From NCBI GenBank assembly GCA_025024175.1, contig QCXZ01000001.1:30374942-30438941 (forward strand): 64,000 bases of DNA, read 5' to 3'. The position numbers were made by a program, and so were the translations under genes. This document shows positions 23,419 to 36,300 of the stretch, piece after piece. The notes under the pieces are model-generated. The model had not been told where the DNA came from and made no database searches. It saw only the letters and a program-made list of their open reading frames with translations. Every line of letters begins with the position of its first letter. Position 1 is the first letter of the stretch. Source of the DNA: Rhyzopertha dominica. Its lineage: Eukaryota; Arthropoda; Insecta; Coleoptera; Bostrichidae.

Positions 23419-24847
23419 ATGGTCGGCTTCTACAGCGAGGATCCTTTGCCTGTGGCACCCGTCCAGACATCCGAAGAGTCGCGTCTTGGAGTAAAGCGCG
23501 TCGTATGCAGTCCAGACCTGCCGATAGCCCGTTACCCCGGCGACCAACAGAGTATCCAGTGCCATTTGTGCAATAAAATGTTCCCATCGAAGACGGCGTA
23601 CCAGACTCATTATCGCACCCATTCCAAGGAGGCTGACGATCCGTACCGTTGCAACATCTGCTCGAAAACTTTCGCCGTGCCGGCTCGCCTGACCAGACAT
23701 TACCGCACCCATACCGGAGAGAAACCTTTCCGATGCGAGTTCTGCAACAAGAGCTTCAGCGTCAAGGAGAACCTCAGCGTACACAGGAGGATCCATACCA
23801 AAGAGCGTCCCTACAAGTGCGAGGTCTGCTCCAGGGCGTTCGAGCACTCGGGCAAGCTCCATCGTCACATGAGGATCCACACCGGGGAACGCCCCCACAA
23901 GTGTGACGTTTGCTCAAAGACATTCATCCAGTCGGGACAGCTGGTCATCCACATGCGAACGCACACGGGAGAAAAGCCGTACGTCTGCAACGTGTGCCAA
24001 AAGGGCTTCACATGCTCGAAACAACTGAAGGTGCATTCGCGAACGCACACCGGGGAGAAACCCTACTCGTGCGAGATCTGCGGCAAATCCTTCGGTTACA
24101 ACCACGTGCTCAAGCTCCACCAGGTCGCCCATTACGGCGAGAAGGTGTACAAGTGCACGATCTGCAACGACACCTTCAACTCGAAGAAGTGCATGGAAGC
24201 GCACATCAGGAATCACTCCGACAACACGTCCGCCTCTTCTACCACCAGCGAGTCCTCCTGTTCCTCCGCCGNCTAGCGACAAAGAGAACAAGGACNCGCC
24301 GGTGGCGATCGCCCCAGACCAAAGTCCGATCAGTTACGATTCTGATATTCATTACTACATCTACGCCAAGGAGCGCCTGACACCGCCCTCCCTGTCGTAC
24401 ATCCCTCCCCCGTACGTGCACCCGGCTTCGGGCGTGGAACTGCTGGCGGCGGCGGCGTCCGTTTCCGAACGGGCTGGCGTCGAAGACAAGCACAGGCGAT
24501 CGCCCGAAATCGTCTTCAATCTCATATCGAAGACGTCGTCGCAGCACCTCCGCCATCCCGCCTACTTCTCGGCGGTGCAGTACGATCCGGCAATCAACGC
24601 CGGCGATGACATCAGGAAGTGCGTCGAGGCGGCCCTGGCGGTCGAGGAGATCGCGTCGAAGGCGGAACCGATGCTGACGCCGCCGAGTTCGAATCCCGTT
24701 TCACCTGCGCCGTCACTATCACCCGATCCCGAACTGAGCTTACCGCCCAGGAAGAGGTCGAAGATGATATTGAAAAGTATGGAGTCCGTTAAAGATTTAT
24801 CGCCGGTACGATATAGTTCCGTCATTCAGTATGCCCGCGCGTCTTAA
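23419..24847 (+). CDS. Kr-h1: Kruppel homolog 1 (Kr-h1), C2H2 zinc-finger factor
   Basis: Kr-h1 is a nuclear repressor induced by juvenile hormone that holds back metamorphosis. Eight C2H2 fingers run in tandem from IQCHLCNKMF (about residue 46) to YKCTICNDTF (about residue 265), with TGEKP-type linkers. The finger wording, such as AVPARLTRHYRTH, SVKENLSVHRRIH and GYNHVLKLHQVAHYGEKVYK, is the nearly invariant insect Kr-h1 set. The C-terminal part has the PPRKRSKMILKS block and ends RYSSVIQYARAS, a conserved Kr-h1 tail. The zinc-finger frame meets a TAG at 24274 just after an ambiguous base at 24272. Ignoring that base joins it to the tail frame as one 475-residue protein, so the break looks like a sequencing error. 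The acceptor AG ends at 23395; the start ATG has purine at -3 and G at +4. Confidence 0.93.
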
Positions 24848-25383
24848 TTTTCTTGTCTATTGTAACCAAAAGAATATCGTATGTAACTGCATTGTGGACT
24901 TCACTTCTTCCACCCTTCATTGCAGTGTATTTGTATTGTCTTTTTAAGATATTTTGCAATCGTTGATTTTGAACGTTCTGTTTATCAACGTTAAAATGTC
25001 AACACCAAATGGACCTTTTAGTAACTTTTATTTTTTCTGTGATAAGACTGGATAAAGATTTTTGACGTTTTACCTCATAGCAGTGCCTAGGGATGTATCC
25101 CCGCGCAATACATTCGACTGTACAGTGCACTGCTTGTGCTACAAGTACTGTGCAAAAGATGATCGTCGTTTTTATTCATTTTTATGTGTTTTTATTATTT
25201 ATCCTATTTTCCAATCGTATAGGCGAATTGAAAAATAGTATAAATGTTGTAATCGTGTTTTTGTATTATTTTATAAGATGTTTACTTTTAAAGATGTCAA
25301 ACGTGTACTGTATTCTAAGTCTGAGCCATTGTAAGTCTGTCAGTGGCAATAACTTATTGTATTCCTTATTATCATTGTATATG
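24848..25383 (+). other. Kr-h1 3' UTR
   Basis: AT-rich, no continuing frame, directly downstream of the stop at 24847 and upstream of two poly(A) signals. Codon-like GC-rich composition ends at the stop. Confidence 0.55.
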
Positions 25384-25396
25384 AATAAACAATAAA
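25384..25396 (+). promoter_or_regulatory. Poly(A) signals of Kr-h1
   Basis: Two AATAAA hexamers, 25384-25389 and 25391-25396, lie about 540 bp after the stop codon and are the best candidates for 3'-end formation. Confidence 0.5.
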
Positions 25397-25419
25397 ATGC
25401 AAAAATACACGTCTTATTA

Positions 25420-26698
25420 AAAATAAAAAGGTTGTTTTGTAATGAAATTCAGTGAAGAAAAAATAACTCGTTTCGACTCTGAAGCATAGGTGATCACAAT
25501 TTTTTCCATTCGATCTTTGAGAATAACTACTCGACGATTCGATGCAAAAAATAAATTGTAGTGTCATCTAGTAAGTATTAGTACCATTAATTTCCACCTC
25601 CAGACAAAAAGAACACGTCAATACCGTTTGGTCCCGGTTATTTCATAATTCTGTATAGATGTCACTACTGCGCCAAACAAAATGCTACGATGCCAATTAT
25701 ATGTCAAATACAGAAACTTGACTTACGTATAAAGTACTGTTTGAGTGAAACCTTTAGGTAGAATAAGAATAATCAGCCATTAAATTTCAAAAACGAACTA
25801 TCAGTTGATATTTTTAAAGTAAAAATGATCATTTTTGGGGTAAATAAATAACCTTGAGTATCAACATAAAAAAGGATATTGAATAAGAATAGTAAGGTTC
25901 AGTAGCTAAATATTATTTGTAATAACATTATTGAGTTTAATGTAACTATGAAGGCTTTCACAGCCGGCAATATTACCATTATTATTGTTGCTTTCCGGGC
26001 ATAATTCTGTCAGGTAGCAGAGCCAGTTCCAGTTGTTCTTCGGCCAGCTGCGGACGAGTGCCTAGCTTTTTTCCTTCTGAAGATGCCCAGCACAGTTTTG
26101 TTTAAAAAGTAAAAGTACAACAAATAAAGTAATCTCTGGATATAATTGCCTCATCTCGACCACAAAGAATACTGATGATATTATAATACCAAAAGTATAT
26201 ATGCAAACAAGAAACATATTTTCATAATATCACAACAAAGTTTAAAAGGTTTAAAGAAACCCGGGCGTTTTTCAGTTGTTTATAGGTCCAAAAGGTGAGT
26301 TTAAAAAATTTTGTACTTGTGCAACATTTTGAGCAGATGCACCATCTTGCATTGACCATGTATTTCTCAGCCTATTCAATGAAAGTTCCTCCAAGAAATT
26401 TAAAAGGACTTTTGAGAAGATATTCAATTGTCTCCATTCAAGTTATCCTAAAAAAAAATGGGTCAACAATTGTCAGGGATTTTCAGTGGCCCAAATTGTT
26501 CATTGTGCTTATTAAACCCTCCACAAACAACTCATGGTTTATATCATTGATTCCCAAAGCAGTCTGTATTCTGTATAGACCTCCTGGATTCCATATCAAT
26601 AAAATAAGAGGTTGGGGGTCTTTGAGATGTAAATGGGGTCCACGAAAGTAGATCTCATCTAAGCAGGTCATGATTTTTTAACTAGTGTAATACCACAG
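25420..26698. other. Intergenic AT-rich stretch
   Basis: No gene is recognised. A GC-richer patch (about 25955-26100, with GGCTTTCACAGCCGG and GAAGATGCCCAGCAC) resembles dispersed insect repeats, but no boundaries were found. The 118-codon frame at 26295-26651 has no domain. Confidence 0.4.
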
Positions 26699-26905
26699 TT
26701 GATAATAATAAATCCATATAATGAGAATGAAGAAACGGATGTCACGTTACAAGAAGAACTGATCAGAATAAAAACTAGCAAAGAACTTAAGGTGAAGTTT
26801 AGAAACAGATGTCAGCCATTCTGGCTTCAAAAAGACATAGGTACCTGTTACTTATCCTGTAGTATGGAATATTACGATAAAATTTTTAATTTTAATCATA
26901 CCTAG
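26699..26905 (+). pseudogene. hAT-type (ZBED5/SCAND3-like) transposase fragment
   Basis: The short frame gives LQEELIRIKTSKELKVKF followed by FWLQKDIG and CSMEYYDKI. This resembles the C-terminal region of domesticated or free hAT proteins of the ZBED5/SCAND3 type, where LQEELIxLxxDxELK and FWxxxxxxYP precede the dimerisation region. The critical YP and FxxTYxCExxFS residues are absent, so it is a decayed tail piece. Confidence 0.45.
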
Positions 26906-27112
26906 TGAAAAGGGTTGCATGGCTGCCAAACTCCTACAAAGAAAAACACATGAACAGACTGGACCCAGGAGATTTGAGACTACCCAAAACCGAAAATATG
27001 ACAGACAGAGACAAAAAAGTTTGGGGACCTCCGGTTTACATGTTTAACACATACGTCATCGTTCTTAAAAAATAAAGTTGATTAAGGAGGGTGAATGCTT
27101 TCAGCGTCCATA

Positions 27113-27391
27113 ATATAAGATAATATTTTCTCGCAAAGATCGCTGTCTCTTGAAAACACTGACAAAAAGTTATTAGTCTGACGTTTCGATTACACCTGTA
27201 ATCTTTGTCAAAGATGAAGAACATCAAAATTTGCCTAACACATTTTCAAAATTTTGCTTGAACTTGTGTCGAGCAAATTTTGTGGTTCTTCGTCTTTAAC
27301 AAAGATTACAGGTGTAATCGAAACGTCATACTAATAACTTTTTGTCAGTGTTTTCAAGAGACAGCGATCTTTCCGAGAAAATATTATCTTA
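27113..27391. repeat. Foldback MITE
   Basis: Arms of about 110 bp (27115-27225 and 27286-27391) are nearly perfect inverted copies, sharing ACAGGTGTAATCGAAACGTC on one side and its inverse on the other, and ending in AAGATAATATTTTCTCG and its inverse. A loop of about 60 bp separates them. No coding content. Confidence 0.75.
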
Positions 27392-27707
27392 AATTTAATT
27401 AAGTTATGAAATGTAAAGATGTCTTGACCAATGGAAGTTCAAAGCAATAAAAAATCCAAAAAAATATAGACACCCTTTTTTAATAAAAAATTCCATAAAA
27501 CGATGTAGAGTACCGAAGTAGAAATCTTTTAATATAACACTAACAGGAAGGAGCGTTGCCCGTCTTTATACACATACAAAAGCGGACGGAAACGGCCTAG
27601 TTGCATTTCCTTTATTTTAAAGATAGTGTTATTTTGGTTGTTTGTACCTGCTATTGTTATCAGCTTGAACGTCAGTTTTATATTCAAAGGGTACAATACA
27701 TAAAAAT
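27392..27707. other. Spacer between the MITE and the THAP exon
   Basis: No gene is recognised. The stretch ends in CAGTTTTATATTCAAAGG, a 18-bp word that recurs at about 28910. Confidence 0.4.
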
Positions 27708-27778
27708 ATGGTTAATTGTGTGCCTTGTAGTTGTTCCTCGACACCAATAAATAAAAAAGCAGGAGTAACATTTGATAG
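27708..27778 (+). CDS. Orphan THAP-domain first exon
   Basis: From the ATG the frame reads MVNCVPCSCSSTPINKK, then AGVTFD, and stops at a good donor (AG|GTAAGT at 27778/27779). This matches the start of a THAP zinc-binding domain (C-x2-4-C, then a variable loop and GVxFHRFP), and many THAP genes splice at exactly this FHR position. THAP domains bind DNA and occur in P-element-type transposases and host regulators. No second exon with the CxxH and AVPTIF parts was found downstream, so the gene may be truncated or its next exon far away. Confidence 0.4.
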
Positions 27779-28254
27779 GTAAGTGTTATTAATATTAAAT
27801 TTATCAAGCACTCAAAATTTAAAAAATATTTTGTTTACATGAAATTTTAAGGTTATGAAGCAACAAAATGAGAGGTATGCATAGGGTAGTTAAATTGATT
27901 GATTGATTGATTTCGAGGACAATAATTGGCTCTTCATTAAGGCTCTGGTAAAAAAAAACAATTTTTTTAAATCACAGCGGTTGGCTGTGAGTATTTACTG
28001 TTTGTAGATTTATGTGATTTTAAAAAATTGTACCAGAGCCCAATGAAGAGTCAATTATTGTGCTTGAAATATAGGCTTTAGCTGAAAAAGCTTCACTTTT
28101 CACTACCCATCATTTGCCGCATACCCAAATTGCATGTGGATTCAATAATTATCCGGTGAATTCTGCATTCAAGTTCAATTGATTAACATGGACCTAACTT
28201 TTTTCCTTAAATACCATATAATGTACCAATCTAGATAATAACTTCATTTTTTAC
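27779..28254. other. AT-rich stretch with short inverted repeats
   Basis: An imperfect inverted pair occurs at about 27918-27945 and 28035-28060 (AATTGGCTCTTCATT against AATGAAGAGTCAATT). No coding content is seen. Confidence 0.4.
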
Positions 28255-28432
28255 TGCAGTAATAATAATAATAATGTCTTTATTTCTGGTGTATCCTCTA
28301 CAAACAGTATAGAAAGAAAACAAAATAATAAGCAATGGAATATAAATTCTATGTAAGTGACGCACCGGCACCAGCAAACGGCGGAGTTCAGTTGTCAGTC
28401 CAGAGGGCGGCACCTGCTCTTCCACTCATCCG
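28255..28432 (-). mobile_element. LINE 3' tail with ATT microsatellite
   Basis: On the minus strand a GC-richer body leads into AGAAATAAAGACATT followed by an (ATT)n run (28259-28275 on plus). An AATAAAGACATT(ATT)n end is a typical 3' terminus of insect Jockey/R1-type LINEs. No coding part is attached, so this is a strongly 5'-truncated insertion. Confidence 0.5.
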
Positions 28433-30083
28433 GTAAGTACTCCAATTGACTTTAATAAATCTTCAATAATTTAAGGTGTAGTAAATATACAGGGTTTCTA
28501 TAAGCGATTCATGCAGCCAGGGCGCTTATGGAAATTTGCCGCCTCTCAGGAAAGTGACGTATACTTGTCAACGGTCAATTTTTGGATTATATGATATATT
28601 TTAATATGAGAAAACACCAGGGAGTGTGTATTTTCAACATATTCTGTAGTGTTTTGTGGGATAATTAACTTTAAGGTTGCAGAAAGCTTACATTTCAGAG
28701 CTGTGGTGTGGCATTGATCTGAAACCTTCAGTACTATCACCGTGACAGCAGTTACAAAAAGGAGGCACAAAGAATTCAGAAGTCAATGCTGCCCGCGTGC
28801 ATAGATCATTTATAGACACTCTGTATTTTATAAAATAATTTATTATCTTAAACATACTGACCTATGCCACTGCCAAAGCAGAAACAGTAATCTGCCAGAT
28901 GCAACCTGTCAGTTTTATATTCAAAGGAACAAATAAAATTTTTTTGTTAAGCCATTTACAACATTTGAAAATTAATAATAGAACCGTCACATTAAAAACT
29001 CAAACTATTATGTGTAAATAATAATAGAGTGAAGGAGATTGTTGAGCCACGTTACTGCCGCAATAAAACCCAGTTTAGTTTAGCACTTGGTATATTTAAA
29101 CACTACATAAAATAACGCTCAAAAGGTGGTCATACATAAAGAACAGCATAATGATCTTCGCTGCGGCCAATGTAACATAATCGTAGTAAGTGTAATAATA
29201 ATCCGACAGGTTGACAGTCTAACATATATATGATAGATGAAGTTTGCCAACGTCATGCTACCTCAAAACAAAAAATTTAAAAGTAAACATTATAAGAGCC
29301 ACTTAGTACGCACATACTGTCAAATGAACTGCTCCAACATGCTATCAAGTTCCTTAAAAATGATGGCTGAAAGGTAAACGAAGCAGAAATTCCCACATGA
29401 ACAGCATTTATTAAACTTGTTTGAATGGTGTGTCAGACATTTTTAGAGTGTTCCTATCATTAAATATTCAGAAATAATCAAAAAAGTCAGATTAATATTT
29501 TTTGTCAGCGCTTGGAATAGGTAAAATCGCTTTTCCTAAAATATAATAAAATTACACAGTTAAACAACAGGATAATTGAATATTTCAGTGAAGTAAAAAT
29601 AAAGGAATTCAATATAGTTTAGTTACTAATTGTAACATATGCAAATAATTCCCTATGTTGGTTAGTATAAAAAATGTATGTATAAACGTGTTTACAAGAT
29701 GACTCAGTTCAGCTGTCACTGTACTGTTAGTGGTCAGCTGTACGCGATGTTGCTACTTACTCCGATTGTTGTTTATCCCTCTCTTTTTAACATGCTACAA
29801 CCAGATTATGACGTCACAACTGAATTATTTAATTTTTATTAATTAATATAATATAATAATTAATTATTTAATATAAATTAATTAATTAATATAATATTAA
29901 AATAAATAAATAAATAAATAAGAAATAAATTAAAAGAAATAAAAAAGGGGTCAATCTTATTTCAATTGGATCATTCGGAATGTATAAAAAAAAACACTGA
30001 AATACCCAATCATAGATAGGGATGGAACAGTACTAAAGGTATGAAAAAACTTTAATACCAAACTTAGTCAAAGAATGCTTCAC
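28433..30083. other. Intergenic AT-rich stretch
   Basis: No gene is recognised. It includes the low-complexity AAAT/AATTA block at 29820-29950. A copy of the CAGTTTTATATTCAAAGG word, also seen at about 27671, lies near 28910. Confidence 0.4.
29820..29950. repeat. Low-complexity AATTA/AAAT repeat
   Basis: Runs of TTAATTAAT words followed by a perfect AAAT tetranucleotide run near 29900-29922. Confidence 0.8.
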
Positions 30084-30089
30084 TTTATT
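30084..30089 (-). promoter_or_regulatory. Poly(A) signal of SmB
   Basis: AATAAA on the minus strand, about 70 bp after the SmB stop codon (30158-30160), in the expected position. Confidence 0.5.
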
Positions 30090-30157
30090 TCTTATCTCAC
30101 CAATTCAATGTTATGAATAAAATCAAGAAAAAACTTACAGCAAAAACCTTATAGAAA

Positions 30158-30375
30158 CTAGAATGGCCTGGGTGGACCTGGCGGTCCTCCCCTCATCATT
30201 CCGGGCGGTGGGCCCCTCATGCCCATTGGAGGTGGGGGTCCACCTCTGCCCATAGCCATACCTGGTGGCATTCCCATCATGCCGGGTGGTGGAGCCATCA
30301 TGCCGGGTGGTGGGCCCGCCATTCCTGGTGGACCCTGATTCATTTGGGGAGGGGCAGATACTTGCCCACGACCAC
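30158..30375 (-). CDS. SmB: SmB exon 3 (proline/methionine-rich tail)
   Basis: Starts after the acceptor TTTTAG (30376-30381) and completes the split Gly codon. It encodes [18 protein letters not shown] and repeated PPGM units, ending GPPGPPRPF and stop. The repeats are also visible at DNA level as CCGGGTGGTGG-type units on the plus strand. Confidence 0.9.
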
Positions 30376-33300
30376 CTAAAATTAAAAATTATTGCATGTT
30401 TGAACACACTTTTTATCAAGACCACCCACCATATAAAATTTTCTATAAATTATGAAATGACTGAAACTGGTTTCTCACTAAAAAATTAACCAACAGTGAT
30501 GATGTCTTCGGATCACCACCTGTATATAGTAAGTTGTGGCAGGTTGTATTCCACTCTAAACTGTATCAGTACCTACAGACAATCAAAATTTGCGCAACTC
30601 TCTAAAACATTGTTGTAATCTCTTATCTATCAAAAAATGAAATTATTTACCCTCTCAGCAAGATTTTATGGAAAAATTATTTTCTGTAATGCACCCAACA
30701 TATTTTACCCAACACGTGGGTACTTTGAACCAATAAAAACAAGTTGATGTGATATAAACATCAAATAATTATGCAAAGATTATAGTAATTTGGATTTAAT
30801 TCACCCTACTATTTAAGGATTTTGGGTAACAATATTTTAAGTTCCTATAGAAATATTATGTCCAGAAATGCTTCCTAAAAAGATGGCAGTAAAAAGCCAT
30901 TTTTTTTAATTATTTCAGTCACCAGTTGAATGAAATTTTACAACCCAGCGAATTTTTTTGTACTAAATCTACTAGTGCTATCGAAATTGTAAAAGCAAAC
31001 CTTAATTTACTCTAAAACAGCACATCATATAAAAGTAACACAAGCGACATTTTATAAGAAAATCAAAAACCAGAAAAATTTTCGAAGAACTACTTCCCAA
31101 GTAAAATTGTATGTTCTAAATATGTTAATGGTAGTGCTTGCTGTCCCCTTCCCCTTAACTAAGATAAACAATTTCAGATAACAGCAATAGATTCACTGCC
31201 AAACACTTGACTCAGTTCCAAATTTTAGTGAATAAAATTTAAAAAATAAAATAAAATCTTTTGACCGCCATCTTCAGAGGATCTAGTTCCTTCAAGTAAG
31301 CCTATCTGGACATATTTTGTACACTGGAACATATTTTCCTATTAGACATAAATAATCACCCTCCAAAATCTTTAAATATTATTTAGGGACACTCTCTTTA
31401 ATGGTTTAGTTTCAGAATTTTGTACGATGTTCCTAATTGGGGCCTCTGCTGGTTTCTTGTTTATAAATGTTTTTACTGAGGTACAACTACTGTTGCAAAT
31501 TATTGTTTGCTGACAACCTTACATTTTTTTCTTAGTGTGTGAAATGGAACTATAAAGTTGCTAAATGTACTTGTTAATGTTCATGCATACAAAAAATTTC
31601 ATTTTTAAATGTAATCGCGTATACGAAGATATAAGTCAAAAAAGCAAGCCTTACCAACAGTTTCTGCTATGATGTTTTGAATGCAAAATGAAAAAATTCA
31701 TGAAAGTAGTCCATTGATATCATATAACTAACCCAGTATAATACTGATGTGAGTACCATGCTCAGAGCACGGTTGAACACGTGTTCGTTTTGTCACTGGT
31801 AAAAAAACAGTTGTTAAATTAAAACAGAAATGGCAATCAAATGTAAAATATTGATTTTTCAAATTAAAATTAACTTCATATCCAGTACTATTACTTTTAT
31901 ACAGACAAATTTGACAATATTGATATTTTTGTCCACATTCCTTTCAATATTACAGATCCATTTGCCACTCTGAACCAAGTTACAGAAAAATGGCATGTAA
32001 AGCCNGGCGCCAGTTTTTTTCTAACCATAACCATTACCTATTCTTATTTCATTCCTCTGCTCTTGTGGTGTCATTATTTCTAACGGCCAACAAAATTTTG
32101 AGTAACCGCTGTCATTTCAAACATCAACCACAACATAGCCGGTTAGTTAAAGGAAGTCTTCAAAAAAGCAGTAGAAAATCGAGATAAAAAATATAGCATG
32201 ACTGAAAATATGAATGTAAGAAAAATTGGACTTAACATAAAACAGCAGCCAGNTGTATAGGTCATAAAGCAAATATGAGTAACTGCAAATAACACATAAC
32301 TACAATCTGACTTATTCCCATTAGGTTTTAAACCATAATCATTAAAACATTCAATTTCGGCAAGTTATAAGAATCTTGAAAATCATTCACATAAAGTACG
32401 TATATAAAAAAATGAAGTTGTTGTAGTAGTGACATCAGATACGACAATCAAGACTCATCAGGATGTCAGCAGTGCTTTTACAGTTCATGTACTAATTTAA
32501 TAATTGAAATAAAGTTAGTGTTCATTGCAAAGCCCATGAGTTATTGTTGCACAGCATAACATAACATGGTGTCAAGGTGTGAACAGTGAACTTTACAGAA
32601 AGCCGTGAATCACAAGTGCAAAATGCCGAACAACAAAGATGGGGACGGGGGGAGTGCAGCCTCCAATTCAGCCCAAGAAGAAATGCACCAGAAGATTAAG
32701 ATGCTAGAGCTTCTGGTACAACAAATGGCCACACAACAACACAGTATCAACATTCCGCTGCCGAAACCTATCAACGTGAAGGATGGAGACATAAGAGAAA
32801 ATGTAATCCACTTTAAGCAAGCGTGGGAAAATTACTTGATTGCAAGTAAGTTAAGGCAGAAAACAGAAGAAGAGAAGATATCTGTGTTACTAATAGCCAT
32901 CGGAGAAGACTGTTTCAAACTATATCAAGTTTTCCAATAACAGAAGCTGACAAAACGACAGCTGAAAAGTTGTTAGAAGCAATAGGAAGGAATCTGCTAC
33001 CGAAAGCAAACAAAAGATATGAAAGAGCTCTCTTCAACCTAGCCATACAGGAAGAGACTGAAAATATTGACCAATACATAAATAGATTAAGAGGTATGAT
33101 CAAAAATTGTCAGTATGGAGACATTGCAGACGAGCTATTGCTTGACAAAATCATTGTTTCCATAAGAGATATTCGCCTAAGAAGAAAATTATGGGAAAAC
33201 AGCGCAATTACATTAGAGGAAGCGATTATAATATGTAAATCAGCTGAGCTGACAGATAAACAGCTCAAACAATTAACAACGGAACCTGAAAAGGAAGTAA

Positions 33301-36300
33301 ACATTGTGACGAATCGAATAACACAAAAAACTACAAGAAAGAAAACATCTAGAGGAAATATGTACACCCGGAGGTGTAGGTATTGTGATTACACGCACAA
33401 AAGCGAAAGAGAAAAATGACCCGCATATGGACAGACATGTCGAAAATGCAAAAAATACAATAATTTTGAAAGCGTTTGCCAAGCGAAGAAATATAATCAA
33501 CAAGCGGTGAAAGAAATACTATCCGACAGTTACAGCAGTGAAGACGAAAATGAGATACTAACATTAGAGAAAGAGAAACAACAGATTAACAGCAAAAAGA
33601 ATTCAAAGGTAGTGGAAAAAGTAGGGAATAAACCAGTGTGCATGGATATCTATATAAGTAACGACGAAAAAGAAATACAACAAGTAACCTGCCAGCTAGA
33701 TACAGGAGCATCATACAACATAATAGGATGAAGAAAAGTCATCTCAATTTAACCAAAACAAACACAAAGCTTGTAGGAAACATCATACAAACAATAGGAA
33801 AAAGAAGATTAGAATGTGTACACAAAGGTAAAGCATATGAACTGAAATTCGAAGTTGTTCCCCTGCCACACATACCACTACTATCTGCAAAAGCATGTGA
33901 AAAAATGAAATTAATCAAAATATGTAATGAAATAAAAGAAGAGGATTATAAAGCAGCAGCAAGTGAGGAGAACGGAAAATTAGCGACAGATCAGGCTAGG
34001 AAAATAATTAAAAAATATGATGATGTCTTTAAAGGACTGGGAAAATTAGAAGGAAAAGTATCTTTAGAAGTCGACAAAAAGGTCAAACCAAGAATACAAA
34101 CTCCTAGACGAATACCAGCAGCAATGAGAAAAGAATTGAAACATAAAATAGAAGAAATGAGAGAAAATAAAATAATCGCCAAAGNAGAAAATCACGAACA
34201 ATGGACAAGCAACATCGTTCTTGTAAAAAGAAACAACAAACTAAGAATATGCATTGACCCTACAGAATTAAATCAGGCGCTAAAAGACATAAAATATCAA
34301 ATGCCTAAGATAGAAGAGATTATTCCAGAATTAAAAGATGCTAAAGTATTTTCCACACTGGATGCAAAACATGGATTCTGGCAGTTAGAATTAGACGAAA
34401 GAAGCAGTAGGCTTACGACGTTTTGGACACCCTTTGGTAGGTACAGATGGCTGAGAATGCCATTTGGAATCAAACCAGCAATGGAAATATACCAAAAAAG
34501 ACAACACGAAGTTTTGGATGGTCTAAAAGGTGTGGAGGTCATGGCAGATGACATACTTGTATACGGTAGAGGAAAAACAACAGAAGAGGCAATAAAGAAT
34601 CACAACGAGAATCTTGAAAATTTATTGAGAAGGTTAAAACGAGTAAACCTGAAATTAAATAAAGAAAAAATGAAGATCTGTCAAACCAAAGTTAAATATT
34701 TTGGGTATATATTATCAGAAAAAGGAATTCAGCCTGATCCAGAGAAAATATCGGCAATTCGAAACTTTCCTAGGCCAAAAACAAAGGAAGAGCTAACTCG
34801 TTTGTTAGGTATGATATCATGCTTGAGCAAATTTATTCCAAGTATGTCGAATGAAACAGAAAAGTTAAGGCAGCTAACGAAAAACGAAGAATATAAATGG
34901 GAGAAGATGCATGAAAAAGAACTCGAACGAATCAAAGATCTACTAACAAAGAATCCAGTTCTTAGATATTACGATCCAAGCGAACCTATTACTATACAAG
35001 CAGACGCATCAGCGTATGCTCTGGGTTGTGTATTAACACAGGGACAACGGCCAGTATGTTATGCTTCGAGAACACTATCGAAACCAACTACGCATAAATC
35101 GAAAAAGAGACTCTTGCAATTTTATTTGCATGTTGCAAGTTTGACCAGTACATATGTGGAAAACATGATGTGACAATAGAGACTGATCACCAGCCACTAC
35201 TTACAATATTTAAAAAACCACTAACCACTGCACCAAGGAGGATACAAGATATGTTGATAAATTTGCAAAGGTACAACCTGAAAATAAAATATAAAAGGGG
35301 CAAGGAAATGTATATAGCCGATACGTTGTCAAGAGCACCAGAAGTTGAAAGTGTATACAAAATAGAAGACATTGAAAAAAACAATCAAAGAAATAGAAGC
35401 AGTAAATCCATTGGAGTATGTAAACAATCAAAGAAATAGAAGCAGTAAATCCATTGGAGTATGTAAGGGTCTTAGATGAAACAGTAAGAATGACACAAGA
35501 GCTGACACAACAAGATGAAGAGTTACAGTCCTTGAAAACTATAGTTGAAACAGGATGGCCAGCAAACAAGAAAAATATACCACCAACTATACAAAAATAT
35601 TGGACATATAGGGAGGAAATCAGTTTATATGATGGCATGTTGTTAAAGGGAAACCGAGNAATAATTCCNACAAAACTAAGGATAGAAATACTGAGAAAAT
35701 TACACACATCTCACCAAGGTATAGAATGCACACAAAGATTGGCCCGTGATACAGTATTTTGGCCTTGCATTTCGAATGACATAAAAGAAACGGTATCCAA
35801 ATGTAACACATGTATAGAAAACTCAACAAATCAACAGCATCCAAAAATGATGTCATATCCAGTCCCTAGTCTTCCATTTGAAGAAATTAGCATGGACATT
35901 ATGGAAACACAAATAAATGGAGAGAAAAGGAGATTTCTTATAACAGTCGACCATTACTCCGATTTCTTTGAAATTGACAAATTAAAAAATATGTCGCCAA
36001 TAACAATAATAAACTTATGCAAGAAGAACTTTGCGAGACATGGGATTCCATTAGTGTGTATAACCGACAACGGAACGACATTTGAGAACTCTCAATTTAA
36101 GGATTTTGCAAAATCCTGGGCTTTTATTCACAAGACATCAAGCCCACATCACCAACAAGGAAATGGAAAAGCAGAAAGTACAGTAAAAATAGCAAAACAA
36201 CTGCTGAATAAATATAATTCCCAAAACGAAGATTTTTACAAAGCACTACGTCTTGAGAAATACACCAAATAAAACTGGACTGAGTCCAGTACAGAGACTT

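Noticed and set aside
23350..23898. 182-codon minus-strand frame across the Kr-h1 exon
   Set aside because: It is a shadow of the zinc-finger repeats on the opposite strand; the plus-strand fingers are unmistakable.
23914..24556. Minus-strand frames of 125 and 105 codons under Kr-h1
   Set aside because: They are created by the GC-rich Kr-h1 coding sequence and have no recognisable domain.
26295..26651. 118-codon plus-strand frame
   Set aside because: No recognisable motif on this strand or on the overlapping minus-strand frame; kept as intergenic.
29820..29950. CRISPR-like or tandem array
   Set aside because: It is a simple AAAT/AATTA low-complexity run in a eukaryotic intergenic region.
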